This document shows, in pieces, positions 45,836 through 56,939 of a stretch of 64,000 nucleotides of DNA. A program made the position numbers and the translations under genes. The notes under the pieces are model-generated. The model ran no database searches, had not been told where the DNA came from, and was given only the letters and a program-made list of their open reading frames with translations. Each line of letters opens with the position of its first letter. Position 1 is the first letter of the stretch. Source of the stretch: Porites lobata (lineage: Eukaryota; Cnidaria; Anthozoa; Scleractinia; Poritidae); contig CALNXK010000022.1 in the NCBI GenBank assembly GCA_942486035.1, forward strand, positions 1,227,501 to 1,291,500, read 5' to 3'.

Positions 45836-46754
45836 AACGAAATAAATACAACTTTATTATCTGATGGCAATAACAATACAATATACCTATCGGATATTGT
45901 TACATCATACGCTGTCTTGGTCTAGTGCCTTAAGGGGGTTATGTCACAAGGACATTGCTTTTGGTCTTTTTAAGTTGAATACAACGTGAAAGGGAAACGC
46001 AGATATACAGATGTTACTACAGGAGAAAAAAGGGTTCCCATTGTTTTAAAAGCAGTAAATAGTGTATTACGCGTTGGTAACGTTATGTACTGAATTGTAG
46101 TGACTGAAATGCAGTAACCTTTGAGGCAGTAAAAGAAGGGTGAAGGTGGATGGGAAGCTGACAACCATAGCGTACATTAATCCTCCCATGTGAACAAGGG
46201 CTGGGATCGAAATTACAAAATTTACCATTTTAGGTATTCAGGGAAGTGCTGTTGTACTTTCAATTCCGATACAGAAGTTGCCATATAACGCTTCTTTCTT
46301 CATAGCTTTCTTTCTTTCTTGAGCCACATCCCAAAGCAACACTTGTGTATTTAAAAAAATAAATCACCCGAGTCCCCAGATGGATACCAAACTCTGCAAT
46401 TCATGTACTCCTAAACGAAACGTCGAAATGTAGCATGATGTAAGACGCTTGGGGATAGCCTGCGTGGCAGGCGCATGCGCGCAAAAAAGGGCAGGACGAA
46501 GGGAAGAGGAAAAAGCGTAAAAGGGAAATCCCCTCTCCGTTTACGTGCACATTCAAAAACTCATTAATAATTCATAAAGAAAACAAAAGAAATTAATGTT
46601 TCATGAGCGTTTTTGTATCTGAAAAAGGCACGGCTAAACTTTACGACCAATTTTTTAGACCAAAATAACCTTAAATCTAAATATTAGTGCAAGAATGAGT
46701 TGATCTATATCAGAGATTTTGAAGCCGTTCAAAAAAAACTCGCAAGAGTGTACT

Positions 46755-46803
46755 ATCAGGTTTAAAAACGCGAGGCGAAGCCGAGAGTTTTTAAACCGGC
46801 CCT
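46755..46803. repeat. Short hairpin with GAGGCGAAGCCGAG core
   Basis: GGTTTAAAAACGC, then GAGGCGAAGCCGAG, then AGTTTTTAAACC. Resembles the hairpin element near 5790-5825. Confidence 0.55.
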
Positions 46804-47539
46804 GCTAAGTACATAACTCGCCTTTGATCTTTTCGTACCTAGTGAAACTTCAAATGAAAAGTGCTCAACAAACGATCTCCAATAAACTCTGTTTCTACAA
46901 AAGACTCTTAGAATGGTCATTCTTGGCCAGAATTATTTTGAAATCTTTGTTAAACACAAGGAACGGTTTTCCAGAGTTTTATGAATTCTTCTCTTGTGAT
47001 TATATTACTTAATCCTTTTCATGCGGCTTGTTCAGACCCTTCTCATTGCCTTTCCTCGCGAACCTACAAGCTTCGTTTAATTTTTATAATCTGTTGTTGC
47101 TATTTACAGGAGACAAATTATTTAAAAACCACATCATGCCCGTTCATGCAACGTTTCATGCCAAACAAGGAGCCAAAAAAGTAAAGCAAATACTCCTCAG
47201 GACCGGAATCAATACTATATTTCCTGATGTATACAGAGTTTCCTTATTTGTGAAACGGACACATGCCCCTATAAAAACTCCAATGTTAACTTTTAGTCTA
47301 TATTTAGTTAGTGAAGGCTAGTTTAATTCGGTGTGCCAAAAAGCAGCATTTCATGCCCGACTTTATCCACTGTCACACTCATGAAGTTTAAGACAGCAGT
47401 TTTAAAAGATGATCATCCTGATAAAAATACTGAACCCGCCTTGGGTTTTCTAACCACAAGCCCAAGACAAGGTATGATGGAACAATATCCGTTTAGTATA
47501 TTGTATTGTTATTGGTATATAATAAAATTGTTGATGTCA

Positions 47540-47727
47540 TCATTGTATTCGGTACATTGGTTATGGACTGACGCACTTGATGCCCACTTTGATATTCAAT
47601 GGAGTATCAATATTCGAACGCATAGTCCTCTGTATAAAGGGAAGTTTCGGAGCAACATACTCAGAGTAGCACAGCTGCCTTCATTACTTACGGCTTAACT
47701 TACTGTGGGGTGAGTAGAGAAAACGCC
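47540..47727 (+). promoter_or_regulatory. Promoter and 5'UTR of peptide gene 1
   Basis: TATAAAG at 47633-47639 is 95 bp before the ATG. Downstream, CGGAGCAACATACTCAGAGT and GCACAGCTGC are shared with the other two genes. The leader GAGTAGAGAAAACGCC abuts the ATG and is also shared. Confidence 0.75.
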
Positions 47728-49642
47728 ATGAAGACTCTTGTTCCGATAGCCCTAATAGTTGCTTTAATTGTGTCTCTAACACAAGCCTCAAATGTACATG
47801 AAGACCAAAGAAAATCAGTTGACCAGGTACAGGACAAGGATGAGGCGAGTTATGCAAGCGAGTCCGAGAGAACTGAAGACGACCGGAGCAAAGACGACGC
47901 TCCTGACGATGTTGATGATGACGAAGAAGACGAAGAAGACGAAGAAAACGAAGGCGATACGCAGGATGAAGGCGCTGGTGATGAGGAAGATTTTGATGAT
48001 GAAGAAGATCTCGAAAGGTAATTTGACTTTGTAGGTTTTCTCCGATGATAAAACTCAGGTGTAGGGAGCGGCCAGGTGCTAGTTAAAATTGACGGTCGAC
48101 GGCGGGAAAATATTCTGACTGACATGATCCTTGGGTCAATTAATAAAAGTTTTGCAAGTGTAAATTACAAGCGTGCCCATTGTTTTAGTGTCTGAAAGCA
48201 ATAGCTACACTTGTTAATTAAACTTGCAAATCTTTTATTAAATTTACCCCTGATAACTGAGCTAGAACTGGGCGAGCATCTCACTCGTCTGCGTGGGAAA
48301 CATCAAATTTAACAACGACCCTGCGACTATCACTACGTTATGTGACATGGCAGATTCATAGGCTCGTTTTAACTTTGTGTCCTCTGATGTGAAGCATGCA
48401 GAATTCACCGAGATAAAGCTAGAACTTTTCAGCGAGCTGTTTACATCCTGACAGGTAACACACCCTCCTTCACAACTCGGTGAGGGGCTGGCTTTTTCAT
48501 GCCAGCGTGTTCCATATTTTTGATAAAAAGTGGCCAGAAATTAAACTTATGTACCCCCAATAATTACTTCGTATACTAGGAGCGCCCAAAAAGGAATTTT
48601 CCTGGCGAAAATCGCGAAGACAAAACCATCACTGAGTAAGCTGCAAATACATTTACATCTTGCCACTCCCAGCGGAGTACTTAAGTAATTTATAAGTTTG
48701 AACAAGCGCACAGCACCTACTTTTACTTTGAGTTTTTGGACTTAAATCTCTGGTGAAATCATTGAAATGAGCCTTTTCAAATAGGTACTATTTTTTTTTA
48801 CCTAAGTAACCAAAATTCGACATTTGTAACACCTCTTCGTCTTGTTTGTACAAGATTGTTTGTGCAATATTTGGAGTGAAAAGGCTGGAAACATAATCAA
48901 TAAGGTATCGATTGAATCCATAAAATTTTAAAGTTTAAGCATATGACATTCGATGAAAATTTCATAAACTGCTCGCTCACTTTTTTCTTTGAAACATCCT
49001 AAAAAATTCTCATGTTCGCGCTTTCTTGATTCCACGGACCCGACTATCTCGGAGCCTGGAACAGGCTAGGCTAGGAGGGCAACACTACCATCGATAAAGG
49101 GTGACCCAACCAGCTGGGTCACCCTTCCAGGTAAGCAGCCGAATTTGGTTAAGTTTTCTGTGTAAGAAGTGTAGGGAAATTTGGTTCGCCCATGGGAGCT
49201 CGGGTATAGATGAGCGATCGACCCTTACCTGGGTCTTGCCTAGTCCCTGTACGGCGTCTTCCTAGGCCTTCTTGGTCAATGCACTTCGGTGACGTATCCG
49301 AGACAAACGGCTCGGACCAGGTGGTCCATACGCATCGGCCGCGCGCAATAATGAGGCCTAGGGACCAGGCAAACTCGGGTCAAGATTTCTGCACATAGGA
49401 GAAATTCTATTTAACTCACGTTACAAAAAACCATTTCAGACGCTGATTAAGGCAACAGTGATGTCTCTACACGAGTGGCGTGTTACTGTAATAGTCATTT
49501 TTTTGCTTTCTTTTTTTTCATTTTCAGGGAAATGGGCCGACAACAGGATCCGAGGTTTTTTACGGGCCCAAAACCACGTGTAAGACTTCCGAAAAGACCT
49601 CTAAAGAGGTGGCGTCAGCGGTTAAGCTGGGGAAAGAAGTGA
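47728..49642 (+). CDS. Arminin-like cationic peptide precursor 1 (Trp/Arg-rich)
   Basis: Two exons, 47728-48017 and 49528-49642, joined through a phase-2 intron; 134 aa. Residues 1-20 are a signal peptide (MKTLVPIALIVALIVSLTQA). Residues 21-97 are an acidic pro-region with about 40 Asp/Glu. Exon 2 gives a 37-residue cationic tail with 8 Arg and 5 Lys (hand count): RVRLPKRPLKRWRQRLSWGKK minus its first residue is the most basic part. It ends GKK, a C-terminal amidation signal. The layout (signal, acidic pro-part, basic C-terminus) is that of arminin antimicrobial peptides of Hydra; homology to them is not shown. The ATG is the first in the frame; six sense codons precede it but start with GTG. 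Convergent with gene 2. Neuropeptide or venom function is a possible alternative. Confidence 0.82.
48018..49527 (+). other. Intron of peptide gene 1
   Basis: GTAATTTG at the donor and TTTTCATTTTCAG at the acceptor. 49205-49375 is an interspersed repeat also found inverted at 54290-54465. No other gene is seen in it. Confidence 0.7.
49205..49375 (+). repeat. Interspersed family 4, copy a
   Basis: Contains CTAGTCCCTGTACGGCGTCT, GGTCAATGCACTTCGGTGAC, GTATCCGAG and AATAATGAGGCCTA. The complement of 54290-54465 carries the same blocks in the same order. Confidence 0.75.
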
Positions 49643-50189
49643 TTTGTCAACTGTCATTTACTGAGGAGGAAGACAAGGCAGTGTTAAACACAACGAGAAG
49701 CTTGATAAAAATGCCGGAATATATCAAGGATCTCAAATTATTTTAAAAAATTTAAATACAATTTTGGCTAATATACTGTACCACCTGAACCTCCGGCATT
49801 GGTAGAACGGCCATTTTAAGAAATGGTATTAAGAAATATCCAAGAAGACTGTGTGCATGTGGCAGGCGTCGAAAGTGACCACTGGCTTTAATAGCCCATT
49901 TTACATTACTGTCGTGGACTTAGTACCCTAGGCCTTCGAGTGAATGTGAGGCTGACGGTGACCTTGTTTTGATACAAACCTCCTTTGCTTTGTTATGGAA
50001 ATTGTCCTTGCAAAAATACTAGTTGGGATAAGAATGATTTACATATAAAAGCAGGAAGGTTTGTATCAAAACAAGGTCAACTCCGGCCTCCCTTCCATTC
50101 ATAACCGAAAATGGCTTATATATTCTGACTAAATACTAGCGAAAGCTCTATTTAGGAGTGTGTGCGCGTTTTCTCTCTCAGGAGTGGCT

Positions 50190-51415
50190 TGCTCTGTATA
50201 AATAAACTCGTGTGAAATAAAAATTGTCCAGTTTGGCTGCCAGCGAGGATTGGATTCATGCGAAGCCTCTTGTGGGGGTGGGGAGGGAGGGGTTGGCCTA
50301 CACCCGTTTTGCTTTGTGGTTCCTTTGTTTGACCCTCCCTCCCCCCTGTTTTTCTCTTATCTTGGTCTAGTCCTATCGACTTCTCGCCTGCGGAATCGCA
50401 TGTCCCGTAATTCATCTCTCGAGTCCCCAGGCCTCTCGGGCGTCCACTGGGAATAGATTACTACCGGATCCTTACCCAACCTACAATCCAGCGACATACG
50501 TATTTGTTTGTGGACAATCTTTCCCGACCTATCCCTGGCTAATGTTAGTTTTGTCTTCAAAACACGTGCTGCAAAGTAACTTGTGTGATTGATCAGATAT
50601 GATGAACAGGAAACGGCAGTTTTGTGTGTCCTTTTGTAGGAGGCCTTCATTGAAATTTAAAGGTACGTCGAAGGTCCTTAGTATTCTAGTAGAATTTTAG
50701 AGAGAGATGACTATAGCGACCTCCGAATTCAAAACAGCGCGGAATTCTTTATTCCGTATCCCTAAAAAGAAACAAAAACATATAATTTCTCTTTCAAAAC
50801 GCTTCAAGTCAGGTCACCTGAGAGGCCCTCTAATTACAACGTAGAGGAAAGAAAAAAATTCTCAGTTGGTGGCAAGAATGATGAGAAAGTTTGTGGCATA
50901 TACATACAAACTTTTGAATTTTTCCGATCTCATTATCATGCAGAACGTGGAGCAGTAGACTAATTTATGCGTTACTCTCGCCATATAGTAAGTTTGGACT
51001 GTCTGTAGTGAAAAATGCGAATTTTGCAAAACATGGCCGTCCAAACTCGGTTGTCATGGCAGCGTCAATGTTGACATACACACAAGGTAACGTAAAAATG
51101 TTCTCACATAAAGTTTAGGAAAAGTTGCTAAATTTGGCGGCCATAGCTTGAAAAGAGGGCCTCAACAGCTTCTCCCCTCCCCTACCAAGCCGGTTGATGT
51201 TTAAAAGAGATACAATAGATTCCCGATTACTCAAACCCTATCGATTTCTCAATCAAACCCAGGGAGACTAGGGATAGTTGAGCCGAAACTTTTTCATTCC
51301 CAGTCAAGCATGGTAATTGTACCATCGCTTTTTCGAAGTTTTGTTGAATTCGATTTCAAACCCTTACAATAAGCAGGCACACTCTTCACACTTTCTCAAC
51401 ATAAATTGTTTATTC
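50190..51415 (+). repeat. Duplicated block A (truncated AMP-gene flank)
   Basis: Long similarity to 59975-62420, colinear: AATTGTCCAGTTTGGCTGCC, GAGGATTGGATTCAT, CTCTTATCTTGGTCTAGT, TCGAGTCCCCA, GGAATAG.TTACTACYGGATCC, TCAGGTYACCTGAGAGGCCC, and the final TCACACTTTCTCAAC with AAATTGTTTATT. In the second copy this end leads directly into the 3'UTR of peptide gene 3; here it stops at 51415. The block therefore looks like the orphaned flank of a lost gene. Confidence 0.7.
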
Positions 51416-51594
51416 CCAGGTAAATTTTACTGGCGTAAATAACAGAGGCAAGGAATGAAGTGTGGCGCTTAAACGTGAAGTTGACCAAGGTTCAACTTTT
51501 ACGTTTACCGGGCAAGACCTTTCATACATTGCGAACGTAAATTTTACACAGTCACGTACACACGTAAAAATTACGCGGCAGTGGAAATCCACCC
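51416..51594. mobile_element. MITE fragment abutting block A
   Basis: GGTAAATTTTACTGGCG at the left and CGTAAAAATTACGCGGCAGT then GGAAATCCA at the right. Related to the element at 42895-43026. Its left edge is exactly where block A loses similarity to block A'. Confidence 0.55.
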
Positions 51595-51615
51595 TGATTC
51601 AAAAGCGATAAACTA

Positions 51616-51900
51616 CAGTCGAACCTGTCCGGATGGACCATCTTTAGAAAATAAGAACAGTACAGATGTTCTCAGGGACATTGAAAAATTTTATACAATT
51701 ATTACCCCTATGGTACAGTCAAACGTCCAAGTGCGACCAGTTCTCGTAAGCGACCACCCCCCACAAGCTACCACCTATTCGACACACTAAAATGTTCCCA
51801 TTCAAAGCCATATAATCAGATTAGAACCTCTCCTAAACGACCACCTCTCATAAGCGACCGCGACCACTTATTGGCCGGATGTTTTTGTAGTTTTTGTTTG
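51616..51900. repeat. Degenerate pogo-like repeat with CGACCA motifs
   Basis: Begins TACAGTCGAACCTGTCCGGA and holds ACAGTCAAACGTCCAAG and repeated AAGCGACCAC motifs. CAGTACAGATGTTCTCAGGG then ACATT matches CAGTACCTATGGTCTCAGGG then ACATT at about 57410-57435. Confidence 0.55.
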
Positions 51901-52408
51901 TTATTTACCTCATGAAAGCGACCAGTTGATGCCGATTGTGTGTACTGTTCTCTTTGTTCACTGTATGTACTACATTGCTCAGAGGGGGTATAATATATCC
52001 TTCAGGAAATTATATATTTTGCAAGGAAAATTGGATTAAAGCGTAACAAAGGTGGGGGTTTTTGTCGACAAGCGAACAAGAGAAATTGAGGACATGTATT
52101 ACGATATATTCCCGTAGAAACTTCCTGGGAGGAAAACGCCATCATCAAACTAAGTGATGGTTAGACCCATGTGGGGCGTGGCTCTAGTGCCTACATTCAT
52201 TATTGAGAGGCTTTGTTTCATAAAGTGGTTGCTGGACCTTTTCAAGAGGTTATAGTAATCATGTGGAAATCTTTAACCTTCTAGTCGATAGTGACAGTGG
52301 GTGACTGAATTCGGGTTTGTATTGCTGCTTTTAATTCATGACGCAATTAAACAGACTTTCACTTCCTAAATATTAAGATAATACAGAATTTTAATCTTGT
52401 AGAGGAAT

Positions 52409-52806
52409 CAGGGGCACCCAACGAGAATATAGCTCAAAACCACTTAAACATAGCATTGTTAAACGTATTTTAGTATTAAAACGGTAGATATAGACATATT
52501 TTTATCCCCTAAAAATTTTTCATCTGTTCGGATTTCCTAGCTGAAAGTCTAGTGATTCGAAAATTATAGGGATCAAAACTTACCTACTCGAAAATTTCAG
52601 CCAGAAAAAAGGCTCCCGAAAATTGAAGGGGACCTTTTTAGGGTAAAAATCCGTTAAAAATGGGCAATTATACCATTTTTTAGATGTTCGAAAATCCTAG
52701 GAGAGGCAAACAAGCAAGAAATTTTGGAAAAAATGTTCCGAAAATTCTAGATCTCAAATCGTCTTCCGAACAGATATCTTCCGAAAATTGTCGTTGGGTG
52801 CCCCTG
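52409..52806. mobile_element. 398-bp hAT-like MITE with CAGGGGCACCCAACG ends
   Basis: Left end CAGGGGCACCCAACGAGAAT, right end ATTGTCGTTGGGTGCCCCTG: 20-bp inverted repeats with one mismatch. AGGAAT flanks both sides (52403-52408 and 52807-52812). CAGGGGCACC ends are common in hAT elements. The interior repeats CCGAAAATT motifs and codes for nothing. Confidence 0.75.
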
Positions 52807-52819
52807 AGGAATGCACGCT

Positions 52820-54130
52820 ACGTTTCGCGTTCTTGGTCCGTGCTGTTTTTCTTTACATAATTAAGGAAGCAAAGTTGTTTTCCCATTGTAACTCTTTTTG
52901 TAAACATTGATATTTTTAAGCCACATTTTTGTCGTTGTTGTTATTTCAAATTTGTTTCCATGGCCTATCCATACGATTCTCACTCGTTCGCTGCGCTTAC
53001 TTGTGACTGATATCGATTTGACACTCGTAGATTAATGTCATATCCAGCAATTTAGAGTATACTCTGAATCTGAACCTAACTTAAGCATAATTACAATATG
53101 CACTACTTGCAACAAAACACAATAACTTAGAGAGGAAATTGACCCTTTGGCCATTTTTTCTAAATTATTGTTCTTCAGTTGGTGGAAATGTTTTTTTATT
53201 TTTGCAGTTTATTTGCCGATCAACATCATGTGACGTTTGGAAAATTCACTTAAGTTTATTTTTCGAAATCACGATCTAAAAAAGTTAAGCATGCGAAAAA
53301 CAGGAGGGGCATTTGACCTCTACATTGGGCTAATGTAATGGGAATTTAAACGGGCCTGTTTTAAAAAGTTCAGATGCCCGGGGGGTTGGCCGGGGGGGAT
53401 GATGAAGTTTCTAGGATACAGGTCATCATGATTACATCCTCAACACAGCAATGGGCTTTCTAGGCTTAGTTTCTTTTCTTTTGACATATATTCTTGAACG
53501 AAAGAAAGGCCTGTATCGGGAAATATTGGGGCAGAATTACAACCGGGAACATCAAAAGAGATGACTACAAAAGCCACAAAACTAATACTCGAAAATATTC
53601 CTTCGGTTATCCTGTTAATATGAATTTTACTGAAATATAATCAAAACACGACACGATAGTCAGACGCTTTTTAAGTCAGTTCAATGATCAATGCCAATAT
53701 CATACTAATTTTGTTTTGATTTGTTTTCACTTCTACTCTCCTTATTCTCTCTCCTGCTTTGCCGGCTCGAGCAGCCACACTTTTCCCCGAATGACTTGCC
53801 CAAAGTGAGCCTGCTCGCAAGATACTCTCGGCTGCCTGTGGTAATTGGTTGCCATCAGTTGGAGAATGTCTCAAAAAGCCCACTCACACATCCCCCAACC
53901 CGACGGTCTGAAAAGGGCTAAGTATATTGCGGTCTAGAGAGTAGAATGGAGGGGAACCACCCGACATCGAAGCTAATCAACCTTTTTTAGATGGTCATTC
54001 AGATATGATACAGTGTAGATACATCGAAAACCAAAACAACAGTTTAAAATAAAAGGCTATTTTGGGGGTGGGTCATATTTAAAACGCATTATATAACTTT
54101 ATATGATGGTGTTTACAAGGAGTCTAGCAA
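52820..54130. other. Spacer downstream of peptide gene 2, no gene seen
   Basis: AT-rich, with a G-run patch near 53380-53400. No convincing ORF or named repeat. Confidence 0.45.
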
Positions 54131-54289
54131 AAATCCCATTCAGTCTCGAACTTTCGATTTTTCAGTCGAACCTTGCGATAGTTCGAACCGAAACTTTTCT
54201 CCAGGACTTTTCATTCTAATTAGTCAGGCACAGTAATTTTACCCTGATTTTTCGAGGAAATTTCTCTTTTAGTCTTCTTTTTCCGGAGG

Positions 54290-54465
54290 ATTTTTCATTG
54301 CCTAGTCTGTAGGCCTCATTATTCCGCGCGGCTAATGCGTTTCGGATCACGTGGTCCGAGCGAAGAAGTGAGGCCGTTTCCCACCCGTTCGCCTCGGATA
54401 CGTCACCGAAGTGCATTGCCCGAGAAGACCTGGGAAAACGCCGTACAGGGACTAGGCGAGAGATT
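54290..54465 (-). repeat. Interspersed family 4, copy b (inverted)
   Basis: Complement carries CTAGTCCCTGTACGGCGTTT, GGCAATGCACTTCGGTGACG, TATCCGAGG and AATAATGAGGCCTA, as at 49205-49375. It interrupts the flank shared by peptide genes 2 and 3, so it inserted after their duplication. Confidence 0.72.
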
Positions 54466-54520
54466 TAATACCCTTACCGTGACCAGACACAGTCTCCACA
54501 CTTTCCTCAACAAAAAATTG

Positions 54521-54526
54521 TTTATT
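54521..54526 (-). terminator. Poly(A) signal of peptide gene 2
   Basis: AATAAA on the minus strand, 89 bp after the stop, within CAAAAAATTGTTTATTTTAA (plus strand). The same TTGTTTATT occurs at 62411-62419 after gene 3 and at 51407-51415 in the orphan flank. Confidence 0.65.
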
Positions 54527-54614
54527 TTAAGCAGTTCACTCTATTTTAACAAACAGTCCTAATTTAACATATTTATCTTTCAATCTTCCTCATCAGTAAA
54601 TGGTCGTTGAAAAA

Positions 54615-56605
54615 TCACTTTTTTCCTATTTTTCCACCAAAACGCCTGCGAGGGATTCTCGGGCTCGGAAAGCGGATTCGGCGGATCCTTCGCAGCCTGA
54701 TCTTCCGGATTTTTGGCTTTTTTCGTTTCTTGATCCGGACTGGGACTCTTAGGTGTGGAGGCTTCCGGATTGGCTGGACTCCGATAAACTTTGCCTTTGC
54801 GTCTTGTTTTAGGTCTATTTCCCTGATATGGAATCAATAGAAGGCAAATGATTAAGACTAGCAGCAATAACAGGCAACTTTTAACAGCACTAGATCGCGG
54901 CAATCTTACAGGAACTGGGCTAAACAGTCTATCAGAAATCACTTTATACTGCAATTTCAGTGAACTTTTACATGTAACTGGTGTCCTCATCAATATTTGT
55001 CTCTCTTCTACACGATTCGAAGTAGCCTGTTCGCAGGCTAGGTTGGAAGTTTCCATTACCCAGCTGTCCAAAATGTGGGATTTTAATCATTCCTGTTTGA
55101 TTAGCTCTTTCTATCCTTGAATTTCATTTTTTGTTATCGAACTCTTGTCGCTTAATTGAGATGACTAGTATCATGATTCTTTTGTAAATATATTAATGTT
55201 GCATACAATCAGGTAATGAGAGATAAAACTAGACCAGAAGCAAAACATGCAGGAGTTAGACTACGCTCCTTCTTACTTCCTCTGTTGAAAATGTATGACT
55301 TTAACTAAAACAGGAGGAAGTCTGATGAAATTTCGGACAAAGAACGAAAGAATATTTCCGATAATTTTTCCTTGACAACATCTCAACGTCCAAAAGTTAT
55401 TAGGATATTTTTATTTCAGTAAACGTTACCCAGGAAACTACAAAGAAAAAGCAATCTTTGCTCTGTTCAGTCAGCCGGCAAGGGTTGTTCTTTGATGTGC
55501 TTTGTTCAGTGGATTTAACATTCGTAACAGACATAGTATCTTCTCGTGTACCGAATTCGGCAATCAAAAACCGGCAGTGAAATCCAGCAATGAAAAACCT
55601 CCGAGTATGTCTTTTTCTGAAGTTCGTGCGAACATACTAGTCGTAGTCAGTGAAAGTAGGCTGTGACGAATAATTTCAGTTTCTTAAATTATCCCCAGAA
55701 CACATTACTAATCGTTGCCCTTGTAATTTTTCCTTTCGACTGTCGTTTGCTGGACTCGGAGACGTACGCAAACCCCCCTTTTTCCAAAGTCTGCTAATAA
55801 TTAAAATTCCAGAAAAGAAAAATAATTTCGTTTCGCAAACTGAATAAGAGAGATCATAGTAGATTTAAAAGTACTGCTACAAGGTTTTATTTGAATGAAC
55901 ACATTAGAGAATTTCGTCCACAGGTCATGTTTCATTGCTATATAAACTAAACGCATTTTTGGAGTAATAAAAAGGGAATATACTTCAATTATTATGAAGT
56001 TAGTTTTACCACTTTGCCTGTTTATTTTGTAGATCATGTTTTGCTTCCCTTTTGAAAGCGTCGCTTGCAGTTTGAAATCTATTTTCTTTATAGCCTTCCT
56101 GACGCAGCTAGTCAAACCGCCGTCATAAGGACACCAAAGGGCCACAGTCAATCGAACATACATGTAATATGGTATCCTTGGGTCCGCGTGAGCTATCTCT
56201 ATCATAGAGCTGCTTGTATTCAGTCAGCTCATTTTTTACCTACATTATTTTATACCTTAGCTCCATTAAAACCACGTTTTACTGAAGTCTACGCTACGCA
56301 GTTGATTCCACCATTACTGGGTGAAAGGATAATTACCTTTCTGGATCTTCATCACTACCAAAATCTTCCTCATCTTCGGCAACTTCATCCTCCTGATCGC
56401 CTTCGTCTTCCTCGTCCTCTACATCATCATCAGTGGCGTCGTCTTCGCTCAGGTCATCTTCAAATCCCTTGTTGCTTACCTGCTCCACCTCATCCTTGAC
56501 CTGTTCTTCATTAGCTGATTGTAACAGGTTTTCAGGTACATTTGCAGCCTGTGTAAGAGACCCAATTAGAAAAAACAGTAGGGCAATCGGAACAAGAGTC
56601 TTCAT
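54615..56605 (-). CDS. Arminin-like cationic peptide precursor 2 (Ile/Arg/Lys-rich)
   Basis: Exons 56605-56337 and 54822-54615 (stop 54617-54615), phase-2 intron, 158 aa. Signal peptide MKTLVPIALLFFLIGSLTQA, then an acidic pro-region of about 70 residues with about 34 Asp/Glu, containing LSEDDATDDDVEDEEDEG. Exon 2 yields 68 residues with about 15 Arg, 13 Lys and 3 acidic residues. Its core IRKIRLRRIRRIRF could form a cationic amphipathic structure; RIPRRRFGGKIGKK closes it with the GKK amidation signal. The longest open frame over exon 2 (54580-55071) is a different frame; only the spliced phase gives this protein, and the shared GKK stop and REI start confirm it. Convergent with gene 1, same direction as gene 3. 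Confidence 0.82.
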
Positions 56606-56930
56606 GGCGTTTTCTCTACTCACTCCAAAGTAAGCGATGAAAATCGCTGCTGTACTACTCTGAAAGTGTTGCTCCGATCCCGCGCTTTATAAAGAGGGCT
56701 CTGAGTCAATTCCCAAAATTGTTTAATTTGTGTATTGCTACTCGAGTTCCAATGTGGGTATCATGTGATTCTGATAACCACTCTACCGAATACAATACAA
56801 CTGACAAGATACTAGGCTGGTATTGCTGAATCATGCCTGTTGTCGGTGGTCGTGTTGCAATGGTTAATGTCATCTAGAAGTCAAAGGGTCAGTATTGGTG
56901 GCACGATGGTTTCGTAACCAATGTTACTAA
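56606..56930 (-). promoter_or_regulatory. Promoter of peptide gene 2
   Basis: TATAAAG on the minus strand (56691-56685), 86 bp before the ATG. About 300 bp upstream aligns with gene 3, with CATTGGAACTCGAGTA and GTTGTATTGTA shared. An AP-1-type TGACTCA occurs at 56708-56702, right upstream of the TATA box; gene 3 lacks it. Confidence 0.72.
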
Positions 56931-56939
56931 TTTCTAGTT

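Noticed and set aside
47028..47698. ORFs upstream of peptide gene 1
   Set aside because: No recognised domain; they run into the TATA box and leader of the peptide gene.
47850..48125. Minus-strand poly-Ser ORF
   Set aside because: Antisense of the GAA/GAC-rich acidic pro-region of peptide gene 1.
54580..55071. 163-aa minus-strand ORF as a gene
   Set aside because: Its frame is not the one joined by the phase-2 splice; it starts inside the intron and crosses the acceptor. The other frame gives the GKK-ending peptide shared by the paralogues.
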